A stretch of DNA of 64,000 nucleotides from DATLSM01 sp963722965 (GCA_963722965.1 CAVROX010000011.1:1-64000); one strand, 5' to 3'; shown: positions 52,269 to 61,468, counted from the stretch's first letter. Notes: a model not told the origin generated them from the sequence alone. Made by a program: numbers and translations.

Positions 52269-53333
52269 CTAGATGCGGTGGGCATCGAGCGCCGCCTCAT
52301 CGATCTCCACCCCCAGGCCGGGCCCATCCGGTAGGTGGAGCATCCCGTCCCGCAGTTCGCACTCAAGCGAGGCGATCGTCGAAGCGAACAGGCGTTGGGT
52401 GGCAAGACCATGGGCCACTTCAAGGGAGCGCCCGCCCGGTTGCTCGTCCAGGGTCTGGGCGACCTGGGCGGCGGCGGCGATCCCGACCGGGCCGTCGAGG
52501 GCGCTGGAGAGGTAGGTGGGGAGGACCTCGGCGATTGCGATTGCGGGCTCGGGGCCGCCGACCTTGGAGAGCTTTACACCCGTCATGTCGCAGGCCCCGA
52601 TCGAGACCGCCCGCTCGGCATCGGCGCAGCTCTCAACGCTCTCATCGCAGGCGATCGGGATCGCCGTCGACGCCGTCACCGCAGCGGATTCCTCGAGCGT
52701 CGCGACGGGCTGCTCGGCGAGCTCGACTTCATAGGGCTCCAGCGCGTTGAGCGTGCGCTTTGCCGTCTCCACGTCCCATGAGGCATTGGCATCCACACGG
52801 ATCCGCGCCCGCGGGCCCAACGCCTCTCGCACCGCGCGAACCCCAGCGAGATCATCGCCCCCGCCAAGCTTCAGCTTGAATGTGGTGAAGCCGTCCTCGG
52901 CCCAACGCAGCGCGTCGGCGGCGAGGTCTTTTGGCTCGCCGGCGACGAGCGTCGCATTGCACTGAAGCGGCTGGCCAGCGCCAGCGGAAGAGCTGAGGTG
53001 GCCTGCGGCCCGCCTCCCCCGCAGATCCATCAGCGCGGTGAGCGCTGCGCAACGGGCAGGCGCAGAGAGGGTGCTGGCCTGATCGGTGAGGGTCGCCTCA
53101 TCGATTGACTCGCGCTCGCCGAGGCCTTCCAGCTCCTCGACCACCTGGGCCAGCGCCGCCCCGCCCCGCAGGGTCATGGGAACGGCTTCCCCGAGGCCCG
53201 ACAGCCCGTCCTCAGAGTGCAGGCGCAACAACACCATCTCACGCCGATCCAGGCTGCCGCGGGCGCTCACGTAGGGCTCACGGAAGGCAAGCGCGTAGGG
53301 GACGACATCGACCGAAGCGATCCTCACCCCCAC
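52269..53333 (-). CDS. menC: o-Succinylbenzoate synthase
   Basis: Enolase-superfamily dehydratase giving o-succinylbenzoate. 354 residues: GFTTFKLKLGGGDDLAGVRA carries the catalytic KxK, followed by metal-ligand stretches RIRVDANASWDVETAKRTL, VELAEQPVATLEE and IPIACDESVES, and the second base region CDMTGVKLSKVGG. MenC and dipeptide epimerases share this fold; the surrounding men genes decide for MenC. The 87 bp upstream to menA contain an 8-bp inverted repeat (AGCGGGCG at 53342, complement at 53372). Confidence 0.9.
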   Translation of the reverse strand: MGVRIASVDVVPYALAFREPYVSARGSLDRREMVLLRLHSEDGLSGLGEAVPMTLRGGAALAQVVEELEGLGERESIDEATLTDQASTLSAPARCAALTALMDLRGRRAAGHLSSSAGAGQPLQCNATLVAGEPKDLAADALRWAEDGFTTFKLKLGGGDDLAGVRAVREALGPRARIRVDANASWDVETAKRTLNALEPYEVELAEQPVATLEESAAVTASTAIPIACDESVESCADAERAVSIGACDMTGVKLSKVGGPEPAIAIAEVLPTYLSSALDGPVGIAAAAQVAQTLDEQPGGRSLEVAHGLATQRLFASTIASLECELRDGMLHLPDGPGLGVEIDEAALDAHRI

Positions 53334-53420
53334 AGCATGACAGCGGGCGCCTCCTCTGCGGCTCGGGCAATCGCCCGCTGAGCAGCTGCGCTGCGGGTCC
53401 GGATGTGCCTCCGCGGCGAC

Positions 53421-54302
53421 CTAGCTGGAGTAGACCAGCGCCGCGGAGACGAGCAGGCTGAATACGGCGAGCAGCGCACCGGTACCGGCCAGCGCCTTGT
53501 TCAGCGAGGGGCCGTCGGTGCGGTTGGACATCGCCCGCAGCGGCCCGATTGCCATCGGCAGCGCCGCCAGCCCGATCAGCGGCAGCGCGCTCACTTCCCC
53601 CCCGGCCAGGGCGATCGGCAGAACGAGAAAGGCGCCCAAGACCATTAGCCGGTAGAGCATCACCGCACTGGAGCGGCCCATCCGCACCGCCAAGGTCATC
53701 TTGCCGGCCCGACGATCGGTCTCCAGGTCCCGGACGTTGTTGACCAGGAGGATCGCGGTGGCAAGGAAGCCAACTGAAATTGAGAGCCCCAGGGGCAGCG
53801 CGCCCAGCTGTTCAACCTGGACGTAGTAGGAGCCATTGACCGCGACCAGCCCGAAGAAGAGGAAGACGAACACCTCGCCGAGCCCGGCATAGCCGTAGGG
53901 GCGCGGTCCACCCGTGTACAGAACTCCGGCGGCGATCGATAGCGCACCGATCAAGAGGATCACTAACCCTGCGATCACGGCCAGGTAGATGCCGCAGGCG
54001 ACGGCGACGGCAAATGCCACCCAGGTGGCCGTCAGCACCCGCCGCGGAGCGACCATCCCGGCCGAAGTGACCCGTACCGGACCGAGCCGATCGGCCGTAT
54101 CGGCTCCCCGCCGGGCGTCGGAATAGTCGTTTGCCAGATTGGTCCCGATCTGGATGAACACGCTGCCGATCAGCGCGGCCACGAAGGCCCCGACCCGCGG
54201 CAGCCTCCCCGCCCACTGAACGGCCGCCGCCGTGCCGACCAGGACGGGTGCGACCGCGGCTGGCAGGGTCCGCGGCCGGGCGGCCATCACCCAGATCCTC
54301 AT
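53421..54302 (-). CDS. menA: 1,4-Dihydroxy-2-naphthoate polyprenyltransferase
   Basis: UbiA-family membrane prenyltransferase attaching the isoprenoid tail. 293 residues, about nine membrane helices. The first aspartate-rich motif is NLANDYSDARRGADTADRLG and the second is VRDLETDRRAGKMTLAVRMG. Starts MRIWVMAARPRTLPAAVAPV, typical of MenA. Its ATG overlaps the menB TGA. Confidence 0.93.
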   Translation of the reverse strand: MRIWVMAARPRTLPAAVAPVLVGTAAAVQWAGRLPRVGAFVAALIGSVFIQIGTNLANDYSDARRGADTADRLGPVRVTSAGMVAPRRVLTATWVAFAVAVACGIYLAVIAGLVILLIGALSIAAGVLYTGGPRPYGYAGLGEVFVFLFFGLVAVNGSYYVQVEQLGALPLGLSISVGFLATAILLVNNVRDLETDRRAGKMTLAVRMGRSSAVMLYRLMVLGAFLVLPIALAGGEVSALPLIGLAALPMAIGPLRAMSNRTDGPSLNKALAGTGALLAVFSLLVSAALVYSS

Positions 54303-55165
54303 GGCCGGCGGGGAAACTTCGAGAATTCCGGGCGGCGCTTTTCCTTGAACGCCTCGCGTCCCTCGCGCGCCTCCGCGCTGCCGTAAAAGAGCAGGTTCGC
54401 GTCGTGGGCGAGTTGCTGGATGCCGGCGTAGCCGTCCTCATGGGCGTTGAAGCTCGCCTTCACAAGTCGCAGGGCGAAGGGGGAGAGGGCGAGCATCTCG
54501 CGGCAGCAGGCGATCGTCTCTGACTCAAGACGTTCGAGTGGGACCACCGCGTTGACAAGGCCCATCGCGAGAGCCTCCTCAGCGTCGTACTGACGGCAGA
54601 GCAGCCAGAACTCCTTCGCCTTCTTGGTGCCGACCAGATCGCGCAGCAGGGAGGCGCCGAAACCCCCGTCCCAGGAGCCGACCCGCGGTCCGGTTTGGCC
54701 AAAGCGGCCGTTGTCGGCGGCGATCGTCAGGTCGCAGCAGACGTGGAGGACGTGGCCGCCGCCGATCGCATAACCAGCCACCATCGCCACAACTGGCTTT
54801 GGCAACCGCCGCATCTGGACCTGAAGATCGGTGACGTGGAAGCGGCCGATCGACTCACCTTCGGCGAGGTAGCCGGTGTCACCGCGAACCCGCTGGTCCC
54901 CGCCGGCGCAAAACGCCTTCTCGCCCGCTCCCGTCAAGACGACGACCCCCACCTCCGTGTCCTCGCGAGCGAGCTCCAGCGCCGCCGAGATCTCGACCAG
55001 CGTTTGCGGTCGGAAGGCGTTCAGAACATCGGGCCGGTCGATCGTGATCTTGGCGATCCCCCCGGCTTTCTCGTAGCGGATGTCCGCGTAGCTTGCCGCG
55101 GGCTTCCACTCGATCGGCGCGTAGAGCTCCGCCTCGGTGGGGGCGCCCTTGTGTCGTTGCGGCAT
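54299..55165 (-). CDS. menB: 1,4-Dihydroxy-2-naphthoyl-CoA synthase
   Basis: Crotonase-fold enzyme closing the naphthoate ring. About 288 residues from ATG 55165 (MPQRHKGAPTEAELYAP). Signatures: KITIDRPDVLNAFRPQTLVE, the oxyanion-hole GEKAFCAGGDQRVRGDTGY, MVAGYAIGGGHVLHVCCDLT and the MenB-specific FGQTGPRVGSWDGGFGASLL. Longer upstream frames run into menE. Its start is only 24 bp from the divergent menE start. Confidence 0.94.
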   Translation of the reverse strand: MPQRHKGAPTEAELYAPIEWKPAASYADIRYEKAGGIAKITIDRPDVLNAFRPQTLVEISAALELAREDTEVGVVVLTGAGEKAFCAGGDQRVRGDTGYLAEGESIGRFHVTDLQVQMRRLPKPVVAMVAGYAIGGGHVLHVCCDLTIAADNGRFGQTGPRVGSWDGGFGASLLRDLVGTKKAKEFWLLCRQYDAEEALAMGLVNAVVPLERLESETIACCREMLALSPFALRLVKASFNAHEDGYAGIQQLAHDANLLFYGSAEAREGREAFKEKRRPEFSKFPRRP

Positions 55166-55189
55166 GATGCGCACGATATCCCCGCCGCG

Positions 55190-56515
55190 ATGAAGCTCGA
55201 CGACTGGCTCGCCCAGAGATCCCAAAGCTGCCCCGATCGCACGGCGCTGCTCGCCGATGGATCGGCGGTGACCTACGCCGAGCTTGAGGCCGAGTCGACC
55301 TGGGTCGCCCGCCGCCTTGCCGCCAATGGGGTGCGGCGGGGATCGACGGTGGCGCTGACGATGCGCGCCAGCCGTGAGCTGATCGTCCTTGTCCACGCGC
55401 TGATGAAGGCAGGCGCCGTGTTGTTGGCGCTCAGCCCGCGCCTAGCGGAGGCTGAGCGGCTCGCGATCCTCGCGGCGGAGGACCCAATCGTCGAGCTCGA
55501 TGACCCGGGCGAGCTGACCCAGACCGAGGCCGACCTGCCGCTCTTGGGGGAGCACGACATGGACGACATCGTCTGCCGGGTTTTGACCAGCGGCAGCAGC
55601 GGCGCAGCCCGCCCGGTCGGTCTCACCTATGGCAATTTCCTTTGGAGCGCGGTCGGATCGGCCTTCAACATCGGCGTTCAGCCCGATGACCGGTGGCTTT
55701 GCTGCGTACCGCTCAGCCACGTCTCGGGCCTCTCGATCGCGATGCGCTCGGTCATCTACGGCACGACGATGGTCCTCCAGGACGGCTTCGAGGTCGACCG
55801 GGTGGCGACCTCGCTTGCCGCGGAGGACATCGGGGTGGTCTCGTTGGTGACGACGATGCTGACCAGGCTGTTGGAGGCCGGCGCTGACCTTTCCGGTCCG
55901 CGGGCGATCCTCGTCGGCGGGGGACCAGTTCCGGAGGAGCCGCTGGAGGAGGCGATCGGCCGCGGCGCCACAGTCGTTCAGACCTACGGCCTTACCGAGG
56001 CCTGCTCCCAGGTGACTACCCTGGCGCCCGCCGATGCCCGCCGCAAGCTCGGCTCCGCCGGTCGCCCACTACTCACCACCCACCTGCGGATCCTCGACGG
56101 CGAGATCCTCGTTCAGGGTCCAACCGTAGCCCCAGGCCGCGCCGACGCCGACGGCTGGCTACACACCGGCGATCTCGGCCGGATTGACGAGGAGGGCTTT
56201 CTCTACGTCGAGGATCGAATCGACGACATGATCTTCACCGGCGGTGAGAACGTGGTCCCCGCCGAGGTGGAGAAGGTGCTGCTGCGCCACCCCGAAGTCG
56301 TGGACGCCGCGGTCATCGGCCGGGAGGACCCCGAGTGGCAACAGGCGGTCACTGCCGTCGTCGTGCTCGAGAGCGGCTCGGAGGCAACGCCGGATGAGCT
56401 GCGCCGCCACTGCGCCGAAGCGCTTGCGAGCTTCAAGGTACCCAAGCGGGTCGAGCTCGCCGCGGCCCTGCCACGCACCCCGTCGGGGAAGCTGATGCGC
56501 AGAGCGCTTCGTTAG
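55190..56515 (+). CDS. menE: o-Succinylbenzoate--CoA ligase
   Basis: Adenylate-forming ligase producing OSB-CoA, the MenB substrate. About 441 residues from ATG 55190 (MKLDDWLAQRSQSCPDRTAL). The phosphate-binding loop is LTSGSSGAARPVGLTYGNF, then TYGLTEACSQVTTLAP, the hinge GDLGRIDEEGFLYVEDRIDD, MIFTGGENVVPAEVEKVLL, and the C-terminal catalytic Lys in PRTPSGKLMRRALR. The longer open frame upstream is antisense to menB and not part of the protein. ilvC starts 10 bp after its stop. Confidence 0.92.
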   Translation: MKLDDWLAQRSQSCPDRTALLADGSAVTYAELEAESTWVARRLAANGVRRGSTVALTMRASRELIVLVHALMKAGAVLLALSPRLAEAERLAILAAEDPIVELDDPGELTQTEADLPLLGEHDMDDIVCRVLTSGSSGAARPVGLTYGNFLWSAVGSAFNIGVQPDDRWLCCVPLSHVSGLSIAMRSVIYGTTMVLQDGFEVDRVATSLAAEDIGVVSLVTTMLTRLLEAGADLSGPRAILVGGGPVPEEPLEEAIGRGATVVQTYGLTEACSQVTTLAPADARRKLGSAGRPLLTTHLRILDGEILVQGPTVAPGRADADGWLHTGDLGRIDEEGFLYVEDRIDDMIFTGGENVVPAEVEKVLLRHPEVVDAAVIGREDPEWQQAVTAVVVLESGSEATPDELRRHCAEALASFKVPKRVELAAALPRTPSGKLMRRALR

Positions 56516-56525
56516 AGTCGCGCCC

Positions 56526-57530
56526 ATGCGAACCGACGACATCTACTACGACAAGGACGCCGACCTCGCCAAGCTGGAGGAGAAGACCGTTGCGATCCTC
56601 GGTTACGGTTCCCAGGGTCACGCCCACGCCCTGAACCTGAAAGATTCCGGGGTCGATGTAGTCGTGGGGTTGCGTGCCGACTCCTCCAGTCGCTCCAAGG
56701 CCGCGGCGGCGGGGCTCGAGGTCACGGACATAACCGAAGCGGCCAGCCGTGGTGACATTGTCATGGTCCTGCTCCCCGACGAGAAGCAGGCAGAGGTTTG
56801 GGAGGCCGAGATTGCCGACGGGATCGCCCCCGGCAACCTGCTGCTCTTTGCCCACGGATTCGCGATCCACTTTGGGCAGATCGCCCCCCCGGCGGCGGTC
56901 GACGTCGGCATGGTCGCCCCCAAGGGCCCCGGCCACCTCGTCCGCCGCCAGTACGAGGAGGGCCACGGCGTGCCTTGCCTGATGGCTGTCCACCAGGATG
57001 CCACCGGCAATGCCCACGACCTGGTTCTTGCCTACGCCGCCGGGATCGGCGGCGGGCGCGCCGCGATCATCGAGACGACCTTCAAAGACGAGTGCGAGAC
57101 CGACCTGTTCGGCGAGCAGGCGGTCCTCTGTGGAGGCGCATCGGAGCTAGTCCGGGCTGGCTTTGAGACCCTGGTCGAGGCCGGCTATGACCCCCGCCTC
57201 GCCTACTTCGAGTGCCTGCACGAGCTGAAGCTGATCGCCGACTTGATGTACGAGAAGGGTATTCAGGGGATGCGCTACTCGATCTCCAACACCGCTGAGT
57301 ACGGCGACATGACCCGCGGCAAACGGGTGATCGGCGAGGAGTCTCGGGCGGCGATGAAACAAATCCTCGGCGAGATCCAGTCGGGTGAGTTTGCTCGCGA
57401 GTGGATCGCCGAGAATCGCGCTGGCGGGGAGAATTTCGACCGCATGCGCAAAGAGGCTGCCGGGCACGAAGTCGAGGAGGTCGGAGGAGACCTGCGCAAG
57501 ATGATGCCCTGGATCGAGACCGAGTTCTGA
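56526..57530 (+). CDS. ilvC: Ketol-acid reductoisomerase
   Basis: Class I KARI, isomerising and reducing acetolactate in valine/leucine/isoleucine synthesis. 334 residues: the NADPH-binding VAILGYGSQGHAHALNLKDS followed by GLRADSSSRSKA (Arg/Ser phosphate contacts suggest NADPH), MVAPKGPGHLVRRQYEEGHG, and the metal-binding Asp/Glu in TTFKDECETDLFGEQAVLCG, ending SNTAEYGDMTRGKRVI. Separated from ilvBN by the menaquinone genes but directly behind menE on the same strand. Confidence 0.95.
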   Translation: MRTDDIYYDKDADLAKLEEKTVAILGYGSQGHAHALNLKDSGVDVVVGLRADSSSRSKAAAAGLEVTDITEAASRGDIVMVLLPDEKQAEVWEAEIADGIAPGNLLLFAHGFAIHFGQIAPPAAVDVGMVAPKGPGHLVRRQYEEGHGVPCLMAVHQDATGNAHDLVLAYAAGIGGGRAAIIETTFKDECETDLFGEQAVLCGGASELVRAGFETLVEAGYDPRLAYFECLHELKLIADLMYEKGIQGMRYSISNTAEYGDMTRGKRVIGEESRAAMKQILGEIQSGEFAREWIAENRAGGENFDRMRKEAAGHEVEEVGGDLRKMMPWIETEF

Positions 57531-57531
57531 T

Positions 57532-57963
57532 TCAGGCGCCGGGCGGGGCGTTGGGGCCGAATCTGCTGGCCTCGCCCTCGGGAAGCTTGCCATCGCGTCC
57601 AACGTAGCCGTCCTTGCCACCGACGACGACGTAAACCGCCTCGTCGGTGTCGCTCAGGTTGCGCACCCTGCGTACGGTCGGGGCGTCGACCCAGGCCAGG
57701 CCGCCCGGCTCCAGCTCGTGAGCGGAGCCGTCGCCAAACTCGATCGCGATGCGGCCACTGTGCAGGAAGTAGAGCTCCTCCTGTTCCTCGTGCAGGTGGC
57801 GCCCGGTCTCATAGGACGGCGGCAGGACGATCGCGTTGACCCCGAACGCCGTCACCCCCAGCTCCTTGCGAACCTTGCGGAACCCGGGCCCCTCGCCGAG
57901 GTCGCGAAGGTTGGCGACGGCGTAGCCCTCGCCCTTGGTCACTCCCTGCCCGCTCTCCGCCAT
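57532..57963 (-). CDS. Cupin-domain protein
   Basis: 143 residues, one cupin barrel: RHLHEEQEELYFLHSGRIAI gives motif 1 (H-x-H-x4-E-x5-G) and EPGGLAWVDAPTVRRVRNLS motif 2. Metal ligands are the two His and a Glu. Small single-domain cupins range from isomerases to dioxygenases and sensors, so no reaction can be assigned. It ends 1 bp from the convergent ilvC stop and diverges from serC. Confidence 0.8.
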   Translation of the reverse strand: MAESGQGVTKGEGYAVANLRDLGEGPGFRKVRKELGVTAFGVNAIVLPPSYETGRHLHEEQEELYFLHSGRIAIEFGDGSAHELEPGGLAWVDAPTVRRVRNLSDTDEAVYVVVGGKDGYVGRDGKLPEGEASRFGPNAPPGA

Positions 57964-58050
57964 TCCCCAAGACTAGGGACCGCTGCCAATCGACGTGCTG
58001 CGGTCAGCGCCGGGCTGCCCGGCCGCCCCTGTCATTAACCTGTCGCCGCG

Positions 58051-59187
58051 ATGGCGCCCTCGGCCCCGCAAATTCCCGTCGAGCTCAAGCCCGCCGATGG
58101 GCGCTTTGGCTGCGGGCCCTCCAAGGTGCGTTCCGAGGCGCTCGCGAAGCTCGCCGAGCGTTCGGACCTAATGGGTACATCCCACCGCCAGGCTCCCGTC
58201 AGGGACCTAGTCGGGAACATCCGCTCGGGCCTCGGCGAGCTCTTCGCCCTCCCCGACGGCTACGAGGTTGTGCTCGGCAACGGTGGCACGACGGCGTTCT
58301 GGGAGGCTGCCGCCGCCTGGCTGATCCGCGATCGCGCCTTGCACCTTGCCTACGGCGAGTTCACCCAGAAGTTCGCCAAATCGACCGCCGCAGCCCCGTT
58401 TTTGGCCGAACCGATCGTCCTCGAAGCCGAGCCGGGTGACGCACCGGCACCGGTGGCCAACGACGGTACCGATGCGATCGCTTGGGCCCATAACGAGACT
58501 TCCACCGGTGTGATGGTCGGGGTCAAGCGGCCAGAAGGCGCCGGCGATGCACTGGTCCTGATCGACGCAACCTCGGGGGCGGGGGGGTTGCCCCTCGACG
58601 TGAGCCAGGCTGACGCTTACTACTTTGCCCCCCAGAAGGCCTTCGGTGCCGACGGTGGTCTGTGGCTAGCGCTGCTCAGTCCGGCCGCGATCACGCGGAT
58701 CAACCAACTCGATGGTGAGCCGGGCCGCTGGCAGCCCGCCTTTCTTTCGCTGCAGATCGCGGTCGAAAACTCGCGCAAGGACCAGACCTACAACACCCCG
58801 GCGCTGGCGACCCTGCTGCTGCTTGCCGATCAGATCGAGTGGATGCTGGACAAGGGTGGCCTTCAGTGGTGCGTGGAGCGGACCAAGGCCTCCTCGAGCA
58901 CGCTCTTCGGCTGGGCCGAGCGCAGCTCGTTTGCCTCGCCGTTTGTTTCTGACCCGGCAAAGCGCTCGCTCGTCGTCGGTACGATCGACTTCGAGGACTC
59001 GGTTGACGCCGCGGCGGTGGCGGCGACGCTGCGCGCCAACGGCATCGTCGACGTCGAGCCCTACCGCAAGTTGGGCCGCAACCAGCTGCGGGTCGGGATG
59101 TTCCCCACGGTCGATCCAGACGATGTACAAGCGCTCACCGCTTGCATCGAGTGGGTGGTCGAGAACGCGCCCGAGGCCACCGCATGA
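58051..59187 (+). CDS. serC: Phosphoserine transaminase (mycobacterial type)
   Basis: PLP aminotransferase converting 3-phosphohydroxypyruvate to phosphoserine. 378 residues: FGCGPSKVRSEALAKLAERS, LMGTSHRQAPVRDLVGNIRS, NGGTTAFWEAAAAWLIRDRA, TSGAGGLPLDVSQADAYYFA with the PLP Lys in PQKAFGADGGLW. The CGPSKVR start and lack of a canonical GAQKN motif mark the actinobacterial SerC class. Overlaps serA (ATGA). Confidence 0.93.
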   Translation: MAPSAPQIPVELKPADGRFGCGPSKVRSEALAKLAERSDLMGTSHRQAPVRDLVGNIRSGLGELFALPDGYEVVLGNGGTTAFWEAAAAWLIRDRALHLAYGEFTQKFAKSTAAAPFLAEPIVLEAEPGDAPAPVANDGTDAIAWAHNETSTGVMVGVKRPEGAGDALVLIDATSGAGGLPLDVSQADAYYFAPQKAFGADGGLWLALLSPAAITRINQLDGEPGRWQPAFLSLQIAVENSRKDQTYNTPALATLLLLADQIEWMLDKGGLQWCVERTKASSSTLFGWAERSSFASPFVSDPAKRSLVVGTIDFEDSVDAAAVAATLRANGIVDVEPYRKLGRNQLRVGMFPTVDPDDVQALTACIEWVVENAPEATA

Positions 59188-60764
59188 AGGTTCTCGTCAA
59201 GGAGAAGATCGCCGACGCGGGGGTCGAGCTGTTGCGGGCCGAATTTGACGTCGATCTCGGTCTCGAGATGTCTGAGGAGGAGCTGCGCGAACGGATCGGT
59301 GCCTACGACGCAATTCTGATTCGCTCGGCAACGAAGCTGACGGCGGAGCTGATCGATCGCGCTGGGCGGCTCAAGGTGATCGGCCGCGCCGGCACCGGGG
59401 TCGACAACGTCGATATCCCGGCCGCAACCAGACGCGGCATCGTCGTTGCCAACGCGCCCGAGTCAAACTCGGTTGCGGCCGCCGAGCACACCATGGCATT
59501 GATGCTTGGGCTCTTTCGCAACGTACCTCAGGCGCACGCCTCCTTGATCGCAGGGCGCTGGGAGCGATCCAAGTTCAAGGGCGCCGAGCTGTACGGCAAG
59601 ACGCTGGGGATAATCGGTTTCGGTCGTATCGGTCAGCTGGTCGCCAAGCGCGCCCAGGGCTTTGAGATGGACGTCCTCGCCTTTGACAAGTTCGTTTCCG
59701 CCGAGCGCTTCCGTGAGCTCGGGGTCGCGGGAATGGCGAGTGTCGAGGAGCTGCTCGAACGCGCCGACGTCCTCACCCTGCACGTGCCCAAGACGCCAGA
59801 CACCGTGGGCCTGGTGGGGGCCGAGGCGATCGAGGCGATGAAGGACGGCGTACGGGTGATCAACTGTGCCCGGGGCGAGCTGGTCGAGCTCGACGCGCTC
59901 CTTGCCGGGCTTGAGTCCGGCAAGGTCGCCGGGGCGGCGCTCGACGTCTTCCCATCCGAGCCCTTCACCGAGCACCCAATCTTCTCTCGGACCGACGTGG
60001 TCGTAACCCCTCACCTGGGTGCATCCACCGCCGAGGCGCAAGACCGCGCCGGGGTGGTCACCGCCGAACAGGTGGCCGCGGCGCTCAACGGCGGGGTCGT
60101 CACCAACGCGGTCAACATCGCCGCCGTTCGCCCGGAGGAGATGGAGGCGCTCGCGCCCTTTGTCCCGCTCTGCGAAAAGCTCGGCCGGCTCGCCCAAGGC
60201 CTGGGCGGCGGTTCGGTCGACCGCGTCAGCGCCGAGTTTCGCGGGCGAATTGCATCCCACGACACCCGTCTCCTTGGCATCGCCGTCCTCGTCGGCATCC
60301 TTTCCGGCAATACAGAGGAGCCGGTCAACCTCGTCAACGCGCCCCAGATGGCCGAGGAGCGGGGGATCGAGCTGGTCGAGACCAATGACTCCAGCTCTGA
60401 GGACTTCACCGAGCTGGTCACGGTGCGCTTGCACTCCGGTGGGGAGGAGGTCGAGGTTTCCGGCACTGGCGTCGGCCCTCGCAGCGTGCCCCACCTCGTC
60501 TCCGTCTGGGGCGAGGGCTTCTACCTTCCCATCGCCGAGCACATTGCCGTCTTCCGCTATGCCGATCGGCCCGGCATGATCGGCCGGGTCGGGACGGTGT
60601 TCGGCGAGGAGGGGGTGAATATCGTCTCCGCTGCCGTCGGTGCCGAGGCGGGAGGGGATCGCGCCGTTATGGCGTTGACCACCGACGCTCCGGTCCGCCA
60701 GGCGACGATCGAGCGGATCCTCCTGCTTGACGGTTTCTCGGTCGGGCGCTCGGTCGACTTATGA
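59184..60764 (+). CDS. serA: D-3-phosphoglycerate dehydrogenase
   Basis: First step of serine synthesis. 526 residues, the long form: substrate domain, NAD domain (KTLGIIGFGRIGQLVAKRAQ), catalytic RGELVELDALLAGLESGKVA and PHLGASTAEAQDRAGVVTAE, then the intervening ASB-like domain (about 310-450), and a C-terminal ACT domain (VFRYADRPGMIGRVGTVFGE) that binds serine for feedback. The ATG at 59184 overlaps serC. An earlier in-frame ATG at 59142 lies inside serC. Confidence 0.95.
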   Translation: MKVLVKEKIADAGVELLRAEFDVDLGLEMSEEELRERIGAYDAILIRSATKLTAELIDRAGRLKVIGRAGTGVDNVDIPAATRRGIVVANAPESNSVAAAEHTMALMLGLFRNVPQAHASLIAGRWERSKFKGAELYGKTLGIIGFGRIGQLVAKRAQGFEMDVLAFDKFVSAERFRELGVAGMASVEELLERADVLTLHVPKTPDTVGLVGAEAIEAMKDGVRVINCARGELVELDALLAGLESGKVAGAALDVFPSEPFTEHPIFSRTDVVVTPHLGASTAEAQDRAGVVTAEQVAAALNGGVVTNAVNIAAVRPEEMEALAPFVPLCEKLGRLAQGLGGGSVDRVSAEFRGRIASHDTRLLGIAVLVGILSGNTEEPVNLVNAPQMAEERGIELVETNDSSSEDFTELVTVRLHSGGEEVEVSGTGVGPRSVPHLVSVWGEGFYLPIAEHIAVFRYADRPGMIGRVGTVFGEEGVNIVSAAVGAEAGGDRAVMALTTDAPVRQATIERILLLDGFSVGRSVDL

Positions 60765-60869
60765 GGAACCGCGCACTGGACTCCGAACGCCGCAACGTGG
60801 CCGGGGTGGCGCTGTTCACAATTTAGGCACCCCCGAGTCTCGCCCGAGACGGGTGATGCCTTGCTGGCG

Positions 60870-61448
60870 ATGAACAAGACCCTGATCGCGATAGCGGCCC
60901 TGGCGATGCTCGTTCCGGCTGGCGCGGATGCCGGGAGCCCTTCGGTCGACGTGCTTCTCGCCGGAGGGCCGGAAGCAAACGTAATCTCGATCACGCTCAC
61001 CCCCAACGGGCGCGAATACGTGATCGACTCAAACGACTCGCTTGAAGTGGGCGCGGTATGCGCGAACCCCGCCGGGAACCGCGACGAGCTGACCTGCCCG
61101 GCCTCGAAGGTGAGTGGCTTCGAAGTCAACGCGGGGGGAGGAAACGACACCGTCACCCTCGCCAGGGAAGTGCCGGTGGGCGTGACCCTGCGGGGCGGCC
61201 CCGGCAACGACACGCTGGTCGGCGGTTCGGGCAACGATAAGTTGCTCGGCGGCCCCGGCAACGACACGCTAATCGGCGGCCCCGGCAACGACATCCTGAT
61301 CGGCGGCTCGGGCGACGATAAGTTGATCGGCGGCCCCGGTAACGACGTACTCCGGGGTGGCCCTGGCCGGGACACGCTAATCGGTGGCCCCGGTGAAAAC
61401 GAACTGCAGCAGGATCCGAACTCAGTGGTTCACCGCACCGGCGGTTGA
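60870..61448 (+). CDS. Secreted calcium-binding repeat protein (RTX-like)
   Basis: 192 residues. Signal peptide MNKTLIAIAALAMLVPAGAD with AxA-type cleavage region. A roughly 85-residue beta-rich domain follows, with two Cys (AVCANPAGNRDELTC). Then come eight nonapeptide GGxGxDxLx repeats (about 109-180), as in calcium-binding beta rolls, and a short tail. No type I secretion genes are in the window, and the classical signal peptide implies Sec export instead. The upstream gap contains a GTCTCG/CGAGAC inverted repeat (60837-60850). Function beyond calcium binding unknown. Confidence 0.8.
   Translation: MNKTLIAIAALAMLVPAGADAGSPSVDVLLAGGPEANVISITLTPNGREYVIDSNDSLEVGAVCANPAGNRDELTCPASKVSGFEVNAGGGNDTVTLAREVPVGVTLRGGPGNDTLVGGSGNDKLLGGPGNDTLIGGPGNDILIGGSGDDKLIGGPGNDVLRGGPGRDTLIGGPGENELQQDPNSVVHRTGG
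61194..61409 (+). repeat. Eight 27-bp tandem repeats coding RTX nonapeptides
   Basis: Units of GGPGNDTLV type, with variants GGSGNDKLL, GGPGNDILI and GGSGDDKLI. DNA identity between neighbours is high (GGCGGCCCCGGCAACGACAC recurs), so the copy number could change by slippage or unequal exchange. Confidence 0.85.
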
Positions 61449-61468
61449 GGGCGCGGCGTCCGCATCGC

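Noticed and set aside
54695..55189. In-frame extension of menE upstream by 165 residues
   Set aside because: It is antisense to menB and contains no ligase sequence; family sequence starts at ATG 55190.
61194..61409. Regular 27-bp repeats that might suggest a CRISPR array
   Set aside because: There are no unique spacers; the repeats are contiguous, in frame, and encode GGxGxDxLx nonapeptides.
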